Below are positions 1 through 13,388 of a stretch of 64,000 bases of DNA, in pieces. Both the position numbers and the translations under genes were made by a program. The stretch lies in contig NC_061070.1 in the NCBI RefSeq assembly GCF_021917145.1, positions 17,049,395 through 17,113,394 on the forward strand, in the 5' to 3' direction. Numbering within the stretch: the stretch's first letter is position 1; every line of letters starts with the position of its first letter. Source of the stretch: Hypomesus transpacificus. Its lineage: Eukaryota > Chordata > Actinopteri > Osmeriformes > Osmeridae. The notes below the pieces were generated by a model. That model had not been told where the DNA came from. It saw only the letters and a program-made list of their open reading frames with translations, and searched no databases.

Positions 1-1774
1 GATTTGCAAATGGGGATGAATACCATATGTCGACAAGAAGGACGGGAGATGTGCATCATTGGTCTGTCTTTCATAAAGAAAATAAATCATTATGTTCGAA
101 AACAAATGCAACGTTGAATACAACAACATGCATCATTTGATTAGCTAATTTACTTATGTCCCATCTCACTGAAGGTGCAGCAATCTCTACCCACGAACAA
201 TCTTAAATCATAAGATACCAGACACACAAGCAAAACAAACAACAACTAGACCCCCCCAAAAAATTGAACAGCAGGCACCTAACTGTCAGCCGGTCTGATC
301 ATTTGAGAGAGCCGGGAAAGCTAACGCAACAGTTCTAATGCCCCAGCCGAGAAACTTAATTTACCAATTTGCGGGAAGGCAAGATGGCAGGAAACAAGCC
401 AATTTGCCGCGTGTGCAGCACACAACAAACCCCAGCCTCACTCGCAGACTCATGAGGGGTAATTATCTCTAAAAAGGATGCCATTCTGTATTAAGATGAA
501 GACACATCAAAATGAGAGAGACAGCCTCATTACAAGTAATTATGAGGGAATTAGAAACATCATTTAACTAAACGAGCAAATAATGTCCAGGATATTGAAG
601 AAGCTGCCTGCACTTCTGCCGACCGCTGCAAGCCCCATTACAAAAATTGTAGGTCTTTAATAGAATAATGACAGGCTTTATCTTCCCAGGTTTTCTCTGA
701 GGGAGAGGGTCTTGGGGGGGAGGGGGGAGGTCGGGTAGGGCTTGAGGGGGGAAAGGAGGAGTCTCCATGAAACAACTGTTGCAGGGTTGAGCTCTTCTAA
801 GTCGCTCTTCAGCCTTCCAGATAATCTGCCTATTATCCACAGAGATACATAATGGACAACACAAAATTGTGCGCCCTATCCATTATGGAATGTTAAAGGT
901 AATTGTCAGATTTTTTATTTGAAAAAGGTATTGCTTAAATGACTTTATGTATTGCATTAAGTCCTTATGGCACCGTAAATTAAATAACTGAAGAATTACC
1001 TGGTAGCTCGCACAAACACTCTTCTTCGAAACGGCTTGCTTTACAATCTTTCATTTCTTATACTTATGTTCTGTCCATCTATTACGTTGTCAATGCCATT
1101 GTCAGGATGGCTGAATATTTCTGTCGGCAGGGTGGAGGCGGGGCCGGTAGAGAGGGGGCAAACAAGATTTCCCTTCAGCTCTTACATTTCCAGTTGATAT
1201 AAAACAGAATCATGAAAAATCACTTCTGTCCCAAGCTCTCCTTTTTAACCATTAGCCGATAAACACGAGCTGGTCAAGTCAGGCGGATGACAGGGCAGGA
1301 CTCCAGAACCTTGTTATGCTCTCCTCAAATTCATTTAAGGAGCAAAACAGGTATTGAGAGTTGTCTGGCTTAATGCATTGCGATCGCTTTTAAAACTCTT
1401 GTCTTGAGGCAGATCCATGGTTCTGTATCTTGTCATGGGGTTGTATTTCATAAACCCTCTTCTCCAATTTAGAAATACACACATCCCCACTGGAAATCCC
1501 ATTAATGAGAGCTGGGTTATTAAATTGTCTTGTTTATAAAGTAGACTTAAAAAATTGAAGATATATACTAAGAATGTTGTCAGGAAAACAAGAACATGCA
1601 CTTTGTGGTTTGTAGCGACTGTAACATTGTGAGGCAAAGAATAATATACACTGTTATGTGCTCATTCTGAGTAACATTCTATTGATGATTTAGAAGGTAA
1701 GTTATTGAAATAGTGTAAATTATTTCTTCTAGGCGATGAAAAGGGATCTAAGAAAGCTCTTGCATGTAATATTT

Positions 1775-1783
1775 CCTTCTCTT

Positions 1784-1841
<58 letters not shown>
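1775..1841. repeat. (CT)n microsatellite
   Basis: An almost uninterrupted CT run with a few CTTT variants at both ends. It generates only low-complexity open frames. Confidence 0.95.
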
Positions 1842-1843
<2 letters not shown>

Positions 1844-2309
1844 CATCTATTACCCACAATTTCTGGTATTCCCATCATAAATTATCCCCCAAAGTGAATT
1901 ACACTTGCTTTTCACTTTAGCAGGCAGCTACGATGAATCCTTAGGCACAACACATCATCTCAACAAATCTTCACCGCAAAACTAGCCTCTGTCTCTTTGC
2001 AGTTAAAACCACTTCAAATCATTTTCATTGCCCCGCTATTAAAATTTGTAATTCACAACTGTCATTTAGGAGAGACATGAGACAATCCCTCCACTCTCTT
2101 TCACCTCTCTCCATCCCTCTTTATCTCCTTCTCTGGCCCAGTAAATCAAACAACCCCAGGTGACAGGTGATGCAGATTTCCTACAAGTCAACGGTGCGCA
2201 AACATCCATCCATGATAGTGCTATGTAACCGTCAATCCTGATGACATCATGACCGCTACGGAACTAATAAACAGCTTCATTCACCGAAAGATTTGGCCCC
2301 TTTTCATGA

Positions 2310-2312
2310 ACG

Positions 2313-2346
<34 letters not shown>
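2310..2346. repeat. (CT)n microsatellite
   Basis: Short pure CT tract in the flank downstream of hmx2. Confidence 0.9.
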
Positions 2347-2349
<3 letters not shown>

Positions 2350-2709
2350 TTCTGCCTTTCCTATCCGTCACAAATTCATCCTTGTGCATCTCAACTCTCT
2401 GCTGGCATTGGAGACACCCATAAATCACTGCTGTTGTCTAACACCATCCATTTGCCCAGAACACAGGGTGGCTGTTGCAGAAATTGGGTCAGGTATAATC
2501 TGCAAGGCAACAGAGCCTCGCTAGTCCTGATGCTTCTGGGTAATGTAGCCATTAGCACAGAAAGAGAGAGCGTGAGGTGGAAGGAGAGAGAGCGAGAGGA
2601 GCGAGAAAGAATAAAAGGATGAGATACAGAGACAGAGGACTGTATGCTGTACAATGTGACATTCTAAGAAAACCTGGCAACTTACATTGTTTTATCATCC
2701 CCATCATCC

Positions 2710-2710
<1 letters not shown>

Positions 2711-2794
<84 letters not shown>
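2711..2794. repeat. (TG)n microsatellite
   Basis: Pure TG dinucleotide run of about 42 repeats, typical of fish genomes. Confidence 0.97.
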
Positions 2795-2797
<3 letters not shown>

Positions 2798-4308
2798 GTG
2801 TTTGTTGAATCTACTAATTCATTCATGTGAGTGAGTCAAATCCTACTAATTCCCCTTCACTTACAATATAGTTGACTAACAACTTTTTAGAGATTAGAGT
2901 AGATAAAGAGCATTATTTAGAAATACAGTTTGATTAAACGTATACTTATTGAACTAAAACTACAAACAAAATATGACATGAATATTAAGCAACATTTCAT
3001 AAAGTAGTTATGATTGTCACTTTATTTTTACTAAGAAAACATTTGCTGGCCTGTTAACACAGTAGCTGTAATTGATACGGTGCTAGGTTGAAAAGAAATG
3101 GCATGACAAAATGACACTGAGAGTCCTGAACTTTGACAATGGGGCTTCTTATTAGGTTTCCTCCTCCAAAGCTTCGTGCTTCAGTAGCTTATTCCTGACT
3201 TCAAATGACAGCACGTCCCGCCATGATTCTGATTGGCTCCAGAAAGTTTGCTTCCTGCTTTTAGACTTAGATGGTCTTTTTGTTAAGTCTGTTCCACCAT
3301 GACGGGCTACACTTTGGTTGATATACAAGTCAGTAAAATAAGCCTGAAGAGTGTATTATAGAATAGTATAGAGTATAGTAGTGTATAGAGTATAGTTTTA
3401 CACTGTATATGGTTTCTCCATATGTGAAAAAAGAGTTTGCCTGCCAGATTCATCTGTTATTTATGAAACATTTAAATAGCTATACTAATTGTCGTAATTA
3501 GTTATCATATTACATTATTAGGTTTAAACCACCCCTGATGCATTACACCCTTTCAACTCACAGCAATCATGGCTGACACTTGACTATATTTTAGTGTTCC
3601 CAAGGTCCCTAACATCTAAATGCTTACTATTTGACCAAAACAATATAATTTAGACCAAGACTGAAAGTTGGACAGGTCGGTCTATCGGCCTGGTTTCAAA
3701 ACAATATTTTTTAGAACAGTGTAGTGTTTTAGATGCAACGTAATTCTCCAGATGTCATATAAAAACGTATTAAGAACACTAGTAGTAGAATAAAGCATAC
3801 AATAACACCAAACCGACCAATGATATAGAAAATTTATTGAATGAGTTGGTTATTTTGGTATGTCTATATTACAATAAAAATAAAAAATCCCTCCAATGGA
3901 AGAATTAAGTTTGTACCTTTCCCACCATCATCTTAAGTAGGCCCAACATAACCGCATGAATTATGAATTTGCTTGCCATACTTTGAAAGCATAGAATAGT
4001 CTTTCCAATAACAGATATTTTGGCCTTGACCAATGTTAAATTGATTTTCTGTATTTAAAAGCCAAACGTAAATGTATATAGCAGGGACAGGATCATTAAT
4101 TAAGCAGGTAAAAAATCAGTATACACATGGTGTATTTCATACGGAGGGAAGCCTGTTATTTTCTGAATTGTTTAGCATGTTAGCTGCATAAGAAACATAT
4201 TTAACAACAAAAAGAATAAAGTGATATAATAGACTGTTTATGTCCTATAAGAATGCTTTGTATTGTGTAATAATGTATTATTTGTGAGGACAATTATCAC
4301 GAGCAGAG

Positions 4309-6067
4309 TCAATATTCAATCTTATTATAAAGATTGTACAATGGTAACGCTGGAAGGCTGCTCCCGGGGTAGTACAGAGGCGTTGGGAAAGCAATAGACC
4401 TTGGAACTGGTACCCGAAGCAGCGAGTTATCTCTGAAAACTAGCGGCATCCCCACAAGTGTTTGTGCGGAGGCATGTGCCATGTTTGCCGCCTCCAGTTC
4501 GGCCGAGAGCTGTCGCTTCCACTTGTTCCTGCGGTTCTGAAACCACGTCTTTACCTGAGTTTCAGTCAGTTGCAGACTGGATGCTAAGCAGGCGCGTTCG
4601 GAACTGCTCAAGTATCTTTTCATATCAAAGGTGGACTCGAGTTGGTACACTTGACTCCGCGAGAACACGGTACGAGTCTTCTTCTTGGCTGAATTACTTT
4701 GTTTGTCTGCCCCGTCTGCCTGTCTTTCTTCAGATATCGGTGACATTTGATTGCATGGTCTCTCTTGCTGCTCTTTGTAATCCTGCAACAGAGTCGGTCG
4801 CCGTGCAATCCCGTCATTGTTGGAAATAAGTCCTTTTGGTTTACCTGCATTTAAGAGATAAGTGGGAAAATATTACACCTCAAACAGCTGCTTCCACGAA
4901 CTGATCGCTGAATAGGCCTACGTCAACAGCATAACTGAGTGCTGACATGAACATGTGATTTATACGGTTATTAACCTGTAGCCTAAAGCAGAAAATACTA
5001 TCCGACACATGCACTGTCTCAGATGAAATTAAAATTATATTTAGAAACTACAGCCACTGCTGTAATAACACACAAAAAACGGGTTAAATAAAGACATTTC
5101 TGAAGCCTGAAATATTTCGCAATTAGGCCTATCTATTTTCACATTTGACTATTATATTGAACATTAGGTAGGCGTATTAGTCTATACAATGAGCTTTTAG
5201 AACACCCCAATTGAAGTTCCTAAATTGTTCGATAGCCTAGCCTACTCTGTACAAGAGTTCATTAAACGTGAACTTTGACTCATTCATCGACTGCTTAAGG
5301 GTTGTAAGTGCCTTTTAAATAAACAATTCAATATGACTATGCCTGGTGTACAATTTTAATTAAATCAGGCTACATTTAACGCTCAATTGACGATATGTAA
5401 GTGCTGCCATTGTGAAAACATAATCAATTAGAAGACTTGATCAAATGTGGAATGAGGTGAAAAACATCGCGTTGATTATTTTACCTTTTGCCTGTTCGGT
5501 AAGATAGGCTACATAAACACTTTAAGCAATACACTAAGTAAGATCATATAAGTAGGCTAGAGATTGGCTACCGCAACCAATGTACTTTCTTATTAAAAAA
5601 CGAATCGTTTAAATATCCAACGTTCTTTTTGAAATCCAAAAAATGCCTTAAATGTGTTGTTAACACTGTTATAATTATTAGGCTATCTTGTCATCTAATT
5701 TATCATGTGTTCAAGAGAAAGGAGACATATTTCATGGACAGCGATTACAGGCTAATGCCGAAACAGAGTTTTTTTTATCTACAGATATATTTTACTCACC
5801 TAAACATGAAAAATTTAGAGGTTGATGTTGGATGCATGGTTCGTTGTGGCCAGGGTCCGAGCAGAAACAGTCCGCAGAGTCTTCCCCGCCGCTGCATTCT
5901 TCCTCAGAGGACACGGACAGAGAGCGTCTACGCGGCAGGAGACCCTTGGTGCTTTCCTTAGACCCTGACCGAGGCGCGTCGGACGATGTGCCCAGGATCG
6001 ACTGAATAGTGAAACTGGAAATAGGGGTTGACGAGCACTTGCTTCCGCTGTTTTCTGTGTTACTCAT
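4309..6067 (-). CDS. hmx2: Homeobox transcription factor HMX2 (NKX5-2 type)
   Basis: Two coding exons. Exon 1 is 6067-5800 (ATG at 6067, donor GTGAGT at 5799) and exon 2 is 4844-4309 (acceptor TGCAG ending at 4845). The join is phase 1 and yields 267 residues, close to the roughly 273 of mammalian HMX2. The N-terminus has an eh1-like co-repressor motif (FTIQSILG, about residues 19-26), then [12 protein letters not shown], as in HMX2. The homeodomain spans about residues 143-202; its recognition helix reads [15 protein letters not shown], and the Thr distinguishes HMX2 from HMX3 (Ile). The C-terminus ends [12 protein letters not shown], a family hallmark. The family works in the nucleus, in inner ear, lateral line and hypothalamic development. 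It lies 3' of its tandem paralogue hmx3 on the same strand. A second acceptor near 4783 would break the frame and was not used. Confidence 0.96.
4845..5799 (-). other. hmx2 intron
   Basis: Single 955-bp phase-1 intron with GTGAGT donor and TGCAG acceptor on the minus strand. It is AT-rich, and no other feature is visible. Confidence 0.85.
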
Positions 6068-6301
6068 TCTCGATTCATAACAGTGAATATAGGTTCGATT
6101 TCAGATTGTATTTTATTCGGTTATCAATGCTGAAATTTACGCTTGCACCTGGGTAAAGGAATTGAGAAAAGTATATGTTTTTAGATAGCTTCTTTTTATG
6201 GGGATGGGGTTAGCGTTGTTTTTTCCTAGAGCTCAGGGAACATGAATGTATTCCTGCACTACTTCCACGCGCTCTGGACCAAAGGCAGCATTGTGGCGTT
6301 G

Positions 6302-6346
6302 CCTCATTTGCATGTAGGTAAGCTCCTCGTGGGCCAATCACACGCG
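6302..6346 (+). promoter_or_regulatory. CCAAT/octamer-like module upstream of hmx2
   Basis: Read on the plus strand: CCTCATTTGC (6302-6311), 22 bases, then CCAATCACACGCG (6334-6346). The same two blocks, with the same 22-base gap and one mismatch, occur on the minus strand at 13953-13909 upstream of hmx3. The module starts 235 bp upstream of the hmx2 ATG. The CCAAT block resembles an NF-Y site and the first block an octamer-type site; binding is inferred only. Confidence 0.5.
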
Positions 6347-8319
6347 CAAACTAAGCCCGGAAATTTCAAAGCCATGTCACGGCTCAATATAGGATGAGTG
6401 AAGCGAGTGTGTTAGTTTATTTTAGCATGAATATAAATTCAGAGACAAACAGGCAATGTGGCTAAGAAATTAGTATAAACAAAACATTATAGCACATTGT
6501 GTGTGTTTGTGTGTGTTTGTGTGAGTGCGTGTGTCATGATTCCATGAAACGTTGGTGTGTGTGTCATGATTCCATTAAACTTTGCTATATAGCCTACAGT
6601 ATGTTAATTAAACATTCATTAATTCAGGATTTTTATTGAATGATATTCTGCATGCATGCACAATTGTTAGCTGTTAACAGTTATAAATATAGCATAGAAT
6701 CGTTTTTTATAAAACCTTGATCCTCCTGGGTTGTAACTTATCATTGATGTAAATAACACGCTGTGTTATATTTATTCAAAACAACGCTCATATACAATCC
6801 CAGAATCTCCAACTTTAACAGACGGCCCCATCATTCTAAAAACGAATCTTCCTGTCTCTGAAAACGATTAGATATGTGAACTCTGTAATCAATAGATTCA
6901 CATCCGAACATAATCGTTGATAAATGCCAGATGACAGTTAATCTCGAGTAGGGTATACCAGTTGCAGGCTATCAGAGTCGTGTCATCTTGCAATGGCTGA
7001 ATTTGCTTGTCGTCGTTATCATCATCATTTGTCACTTTCACATAACTCAGCAAAACTGAGATATGTGTCTACGACCATCACACAGTGATGGAAATCCCTG
7101 TATTAAGTTTAGATGAATGACACATGCCAAACCTACTTTTTTTGCTATTTCTTAGGTTGATTCGAAGTAAAGTGATACAATATGCAAAGCAATTAGGTGT
7201 CAACAGATACGAACTGCACAATGATATAATGTAATGTATTATCATAAGCATCATGCAGTACTTTGCCTGTAGGCGAATAATAGAACTCCAGGCCTATCGT
7301 CTGCAGGGGCCTAAACTCTAGGAAATATAATAAACTCTTCCCATGTCCATTATATGCGATTAAGAATTAATTTGATAATTACTGAGCTAATCTCGCGCTG
7401 CCGCACGGAGTGGGGGCCATCTAATTGATTGACTAATTGATTGGAGGGTGGGGGCGCATCCCACCTCTGTCCCCCCTCCTCGCTCTCTCTCTCTCTCTGT
7501 GGTCATGTCTGGCTGGGCAGCTGCGGGGCTTGAGTTCGCGGTTCTAGCGCATTATCCCTTTTTACTGCTTTCTGAGACCCTAGACACATTATAAATGGTG
7601 AACTTTATCATCATGTCAGCGCCCGCACCTTCAACACTCAGTTAGATGATGACCCCTGCCTTTGACTCTGTTTTAAATATTGTTTGCATGGATTGTAGTA
7701 GGCTATTTATATGTGTTTGGGACATGAGTTTTTCAGCATCTGTTAGGCGCATATGCCCACTGAGATGACCATTTACAAGAGATATAGCCTATGATGTATG
7801 AGGACATAAGCTTGGATTTACGGTGGCTACACAAAACGCGTGAAATCTGCAGTAAATGGGTTGATTTTTATTGCTTTTGCCGTTTTTTTTTTATAAACAC
7901 TTTTTTAACAGTGGTGATGTATTTTTATACTTGTGCCTTCTGCAATGTTTAAGCTACATGACATTTCTGTCCAACATATATGAATATTCATAGGAGCAAC
8001 ATTAAAATTGGTTCTCCTCTGGCGCGAAAAACCAATTCGTGACTATGTATCCAGACTTTAGGCCTACGCCCAGGGATAGTAGGACTACAGGTCTAAGTTC
8101 GTGCTCTATCAAAAGAATAACTGTTGCATGGCATGCCTATCGCTATATAGAACACGATCTTTACCATAGGAAAAAGGTCTTAAAAGACACATGAAGTTCT
8201 GAGCAGCTTTGATCTAGGAATCAAGCTTCGATAAATATTAAACAAAGACCCTTACACGTGTTTATTATGATATATGGTGTGTCCAGCTCTAGAATAAGGA
8301 AATTACCAGAGAAAATGAT
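6347..8319. other. Proximal upstream region of hmx2
   Basis: No exon is seen. It is AT-rich, with homeodomain-type TAAT/ATTA clusters around 7370-7445, including repeated TAATTGATTG-like words. It is part of the non-coding interval between hmx2 and hmx3. Confidence 0.5.
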
Positions 8320-8474
8320 ATCAATAAATTTTCTAAGTATAAACGTTGATTATGTTTCGATTTTCATTCAAGGATCCAGGCTCCAGTCTTTTTTCTTTTT
8401 CCAATGCCTGTGTGTGTGTGTGTATGTGTGTGTGTGTGTGTATGTGTGTATATGTGTCTGTGTGTGTGGGAGGG

Positions 8475-8569
<95 letters not shown>

Positions 8570-8790
8570 GGTTTTTATAAGTGCTAGGCAGAAAGCGCGA
8601 GCCCTGGAGGTGTACGATTTATGTAATCTGAGTCTGGAAATGAATTGGGTAATTTATTGGAAAACAGAAAGTCAGGAAGATTGGATCAGTATAGCCCATC
8701 CAACGGCTCCTATCCATCAAGTTCCAATTAACAACCTAACCATTGAGTTTTAATGGCTTTCCAATCTACTGCCCTGATAGACTCATCAAT
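8320..8790. promoter_or_regulatory. Candidate enhancer, copy 1 of a duplicated pair
   Basis: Three blocks recur in the same order and orientation at 17709-18052. Block 1 (8320-8366) shares CAATAAATTTTCTAA and TTCGATTTT. Block 2 (8636-8700) shares GGAAATGAATTG and GTAATTTATTG. Block 3 (8751-8789) shares TAATGGCTTTCCAAT. No coding reading explains the match. This copy is about 2.25 kb upstream of the hmx2 ATG; blocks 1 and 2 are separated by a GT/GA microsatellite. The enhancer role is inferred from paralogous conservation beside paralogous genes. Confidence 0.7.
8409..8563. repeat. Compound (TG)n / (GA)n microsatellite
   Basis: Imperfect TG run (8409-8468) followed by a pure GA run (about 8477-8563). 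It sits between blocks 1 and 2 of candidate enhancer copy 1. Confidence 0.95.
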
Positions 8791-11700
8791 TCCTCGGGGA
8801 GAAATTAAGAAAATCGACCGCCCGTCGGCGTTTCGGTGTCATTCTTCACAGCAACTATATGTCAAATTAAAAACACAATTAAAATTTAAACTGTTCCAAT
8901 CAGACGGTGCCCCGCAACCTATGTTTCACTTAATAGAACTTTGATGAAAATCGGATGCTCACATTCAATCACAAAAGCAAATGGGATAGAAGAAAGAAGA
9001 TTTCTGTCTCAGAAGTGTCAGATATGTTGTGGGTACTGACTAACTGTGACCACACACTGCCAATTCAGCATGTGGGTCAACTAACAACATGACACCAGTG
9101 TGACTATAGGCCCACTTAGAAAATGTTTCTTACTTTCAACGATCGTTCAATCTCGTGTTGGCTCCAGAATATATTGCATTCTATAGCAGTATGTCAATTT
9201 TCAATTATATTCGATAATAGCCTGCATTGCCAAACATTAAATGTTCAAATCCAAGTATATTCTATTAGTGACAGAATATCTTCAAATGTGTGCATGCATT
9301 CGGAAAAGTTGTCTACTTTATTTGTCCCTCACGCACGTGAGCAGACAGATGCCCAGCAACAAGAGGGCTAAAATTACAAAAGCGGTTGGCCACTTGATCC
9401 GCGCGCGTATCCAAACTGGCACTATAGTAGGCCTATATGATGGGCTGTGCTTAAAATCAGCCACTCAACTTTCCATTTTAATGTAATACACTGAGCTGCC
9501 TGCGGCCACGTCCGTCATGTCCATACTTTATCTGATTTTTGCACTCGCCCCTTCTCCTTAACATAAAAATGTCGTACAAATGGAAATTATCGAGTGGTAA
9601 TTTTTTCAATTTATGCGCGCAAACCAAGGTCAAAAGCCTGGCCCTAACTGTCGGTGAACGCTGTCCTTATTTTAAACAATATTTTTCAGACATTTTTGGA
9701 TCAATACTTTCTGGGGGAAGAGCGCAATGACAATCTATTAATTGGCTTTAATGGGGCCATATTCAGTTTGCATGATATAATACGTCAATACGAGAGGGAA
9801 TATCAGACTATATTTGCATGTGTTGTCTGGTGCTTTGGTCGTCGTAGAAAGACCAGATGTTTTGTTTTCAACAACTTGTCATAGGCCCTAGACCAAAACA
9901 AAGTTAGCCTACTCTTTTTGCAGTTAAACTGGTTACAATGATTTACGCGAGAGTGCTTTGCGATATTGTTATAAAATGTAAATAGACTCAGCAAGGCTAT
10001 GTCTAAAGGTGAGCTTATTGGCTATACTTGACATTGAATGTAGGCTGCCTAAAGTGTCGTCGTAAAACACGTTGGCCGTTTTGCCAATGCGTTGCCAGTG
10101 CATGCGTAAATTGATAGTAAGAAATACACTTTTTTCAAGACAATGAACATTTCTATTTTAACAGGAACATTATGTGCATTAGTATTGAAAATAGTATATG
10201 GTGTATTTTACCTAGGCTGCTTGAAGTCTACTTCCACGTGCGTGGGCCTACTCCTTAAAACCTGACTGTGGTAAATGTAATAGCACAGTGTTGATAGGCA
10301 GAGTTCACCTAAGCGGAGTTGACTTGATGAGGAATACTGGTAATTTTCTAATAATAACGACATAAATTAGTATTTAGGTAGGTTCCGACAACTGAAGAAA
10401 AATCGGCACGGTGCATTAACTGTGTGACCGGTCAGATGCACCGAAAACATAAATAAAAACACTGCAAGGTAGTGTGTAAACTATGCTTGAACGCACCCAC
10501 ACGCGTGCTCTAACCCACGTGCAAGCACTATTACTTGCACGCGCACACACAAATGGTTAAGTGGCTGTCATACTCAACAGCAATTTCCTCCTTTGAATAC
10601 ATTACCTATAATTTTGGCAAGATGGTGGCAATTACGCATCTAATTGACCGAGCCATTTTTTATGTAAAACCACGTTTTAAAGTGTATAACAGACGGTTGA
10701 TTACGATGACACACCTGCTGAAGTTCTTCCCATACATCAAGAGTTTGATATCAAAATGAATGTATTTGTGTTTTCGTTTGAGTACATTTGGATAACTTCT
10801 GCTGACTACCGATTACATAGGCTACTAGCCTGAATATTCTAAAATACAAAACACATTTAAGTTTAAAACATCGTGGAAAGTTGCTTTTAAATGCTTAAAA
10901 TTATGTAGGCTGAATGTTAAACATATGATGTAAATGTAAACTGTAGCCCAATCAGGACTAAAGAAGCCAGCTTGATAAAAATGACTGAAGTCTGAGAAGA
11001 CAATCAAAGAGAGACAGGTAGCATAACGGGAAGACTACTGCTTGATATCCGGTCACGATAGTTCAGACGGTAAATGTTCCCCTGCTTTGGAAAAAAATCT
11101 TAATTATAGGCCTATATTGCAGTGACTGAATAAAAATGTCATGCAAATGTAAAGCGATACTTTTCAGATAAAGGAAATCATGTACAAATGTGTGTTATGA
11201 ATGAATATTTGGTAGCCAGATAAAATGGAAGTAACGCCACCTGCAAAACAATAGCTTCAAATAACCTGTGGCTTTTGAGAATGTGATGTAAGATGTACCC
11301 TAGAAGGTATGAAATAATCTCCATTTATTTCACATCAGATTTCAGCAACACAATATCAAAAAGGTTTTCTTTTTTACTGTACAAAGGAAGAGCACAAATG
11401 GATTGCTCTGTTCCTTAACTCGATTAAATATATTCATTTACATTTGTACACCACGTAATTGATTCAAACACAACGTGATATTTCAGATAAAGGTAGAGTG
11501 CTAACAAGTCAAATTGTCGACAAAATATAGGCCAAATGGGAATTAGTAGGCCTACAATAAACATAAAGCAGAATTTATATTGTACATAAATAGTGTATTC
11601 GATTGTCCCCTGTAAACGCGCTTCATGAAATTGAATCCTTAAACCAGTTCAATAGTTTGCCCAAGTGGCCTTGTTCATGTTCCAAAACAGCCAGAAAGGA

Positions 11701-12143
11701 GAAGGCTAGGACATAGGCTTATGCCAACTGTTAATTCACTGTACATTGTTTACAGTATTGCACATCAAAATGTCATTGTTCACATAAAAATAGCCTACAA
11801 ATCTGCTCCCGTTGTTGTAAATTATACTGCACTTTAATAAATTTGGTATTTTGCATGTTTTATCCTGAATCCGAGATAATTCTAGGAAAATAAAAACCAC
11901 GGCTATATTTACACTGATAACTGAAGGGTCACATAACAATAATAATATTATTACTAATAAAATGGCGTGTATGTTAAACATTGAACTTTGGAATTTATCA
12001 GAAATTCACCCCTTCCAAGACAGTCTCTCAGTCGTATTTTTTTATACAAAAATATGTCTTGTGTAGGCTATTTTAGAGACTGATTTTTGTAAAGTTTTTG
12101 TTGTTGTTGATGTTTGTTTAGTTTTTTTAACTGAGGTATTCTC
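8791..12143. other. Non-coding interval between hmx2 and hmx3
   Basis: No exon is supported. Open frames here are short, lack splice context and have no family resemblance. The interval would contain the 3' UTR of hmx3 (adjacent to 12143) and further regulatory DNA of hmx2. A run at 9540-9790 looks complex and may be conserved, but this is untested. Confidence 0.5.
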
Positions 12144-13388
12144 TCAGACTGGTCTGAGAAGCGGCACGGAGGTGACGATAGGGTGGGAGTAATAGACGGG
12201 GTGAGGGAATGTGAGGAGCGGCTGGCTCACAGGCACGTTGGACGCCGCGCTTCCAGTATCCGAGGCCGAGCTCTCGTGGTAGAGGATGGGCACTCGCACT
12301 ATCCTCTGTGCTGCAGCGTGGCTCAGGTTGGCAGCTTCCAGTTCAGCTGCCAGCTGCCTCTTCCATTTATTTCTCCTGTTCTGAAACCAAATTTTAACTT
12401 GGGTCTCTGTCAGGTGTAAAGAAGCAGCCAGGCCGGCCCTCTCGGAGCTGCTCAAGTAGCGTTTCATGTCAAAGGTGGACTCCAGCTGGAACACCTGACT
12501 CCTAGAGAAGACAGTGCGTGTTTTCTTCTTTCGACAAGGTTTCTTGTCCGCGCCGTCCTCGTTTTTCTTCCAGTCATCTACCCCACTTTCCCTCTTTGTT
12601 TCTTCTGAATCACTCTCCTCGAGAACGATCTCATCGCCGCTTTTGTTGTCATCGTCATCTTTAGCGTCTGGGTCGGATTTGAGCACCAGGTCTGGCGAGT
12701 CGCGGTCTGTGCCGGAGGTTGGAGAGGAGTCTCTCGCACTTGCTTTAGCCGCAACTAAAAGGAACAGGAAAAACATGTTATAAACGCGGCTATATATGTA
12801 ATTACAACAATGGACTACATTTTCCTTGATAGCATTGACCGTTCATAGGCTACTGTCATGGTAAACATATTAAAGTAAAATAAAATAAAAAGCACAGGCT
12901 TGTCTACTGTGGAGCATATTAAACATGGATACATTTCAAGATAACTTAATTTTATGAAAACTGGTGATCAAAGCATGACCCACACCATAAACCTGTAGCA
13001 TAATCAACTTAATTTCCACAAAATCAATATGGTACATGTTTCACCTACTGAAATCGAATTAATTAAACTTCCACTAGTTCCATGTGTGTATGACCTTACC
13101 TTCAGTCCTGTGTAGATGGTTGGACGCACTCAGCGTGTATGGATACCACCAAGCTGAAGCTCGCTCAAGGTAGTGTGCCGGTAGTGCAAACCTCTGTGTG
13201 GGTAACTCGAAGCGAGGAAAGTTCAATTCCCCGACGTGGGAGAAGGAAAAGCCACCTTCCAATGCCGTTTTTGTCGAGGCAAAAATAGGCTTGGGTTTAG
13301 ACGGTTTGCTATCACAGTTCAGCAAGTTTTTGATGAAGAAAGGGGAGTCTTTAGCTGTAGCGCACGTCTCTGGTGCCGTCTCGGGCAT
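12144..13388 (-). CDS. hmx3: Homeobox transcription factor HMX3 (NKX5-1 type)
   Basis: Two exons. Exon 1 is 13388-13100 (donor GTAAGG at 13099) and exon 2 is 12754-12144 (acceptor TTTTAG). The join is phase 1 and gives 299 residues. The start is taken at MPETAPE, matching the MPE start of the family; an in-frame upstream Met ten residues earlier is possible. Features are an eh1-like motif [10 protein letters not shown] (about 15-24), the HMX3-specific block [20 protein letters not shown] in exon 1, an acidic stretch, and a homeodomain at about 172-231 with [15 protein letters not shown]. The tail ends TSVPLLRPV, as in HMX3. It is a nuclear regulator of vestibular, lateral-line and neuronal fate. 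It lies upstream of hmx2 in tandem. Fish can carry more than one hmx3 copy, so an a/b suffix is not given. Confidence 0.96.

Larger units (their letters stand above)
1..4308. other. Non-coding flank 3' of hmx2
   Basis: No convincing exon is seen on either strand. The stretch is AT-rich with three long microsatellites and short runs such as 590-690 that look unusually complex and could be conserved non-coding DNA, though this cannot be tested from one sequence. In human the next gene beyond HMX2 is BUB3; no BUB3 exon is recognisable here, so it must lie further left or be absent. The 3' UTR of hmx2 must extend left of 4309; no poly(A) signal was assigned. Confidence 0.6.

Noticed and set aside
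9123-9994. Several short open frames between hmx2 and hmx3
   Set aside because: Under 90 codons, overlapping, no family resemblance and no splice context; expected by chance in AT-rich DNA.
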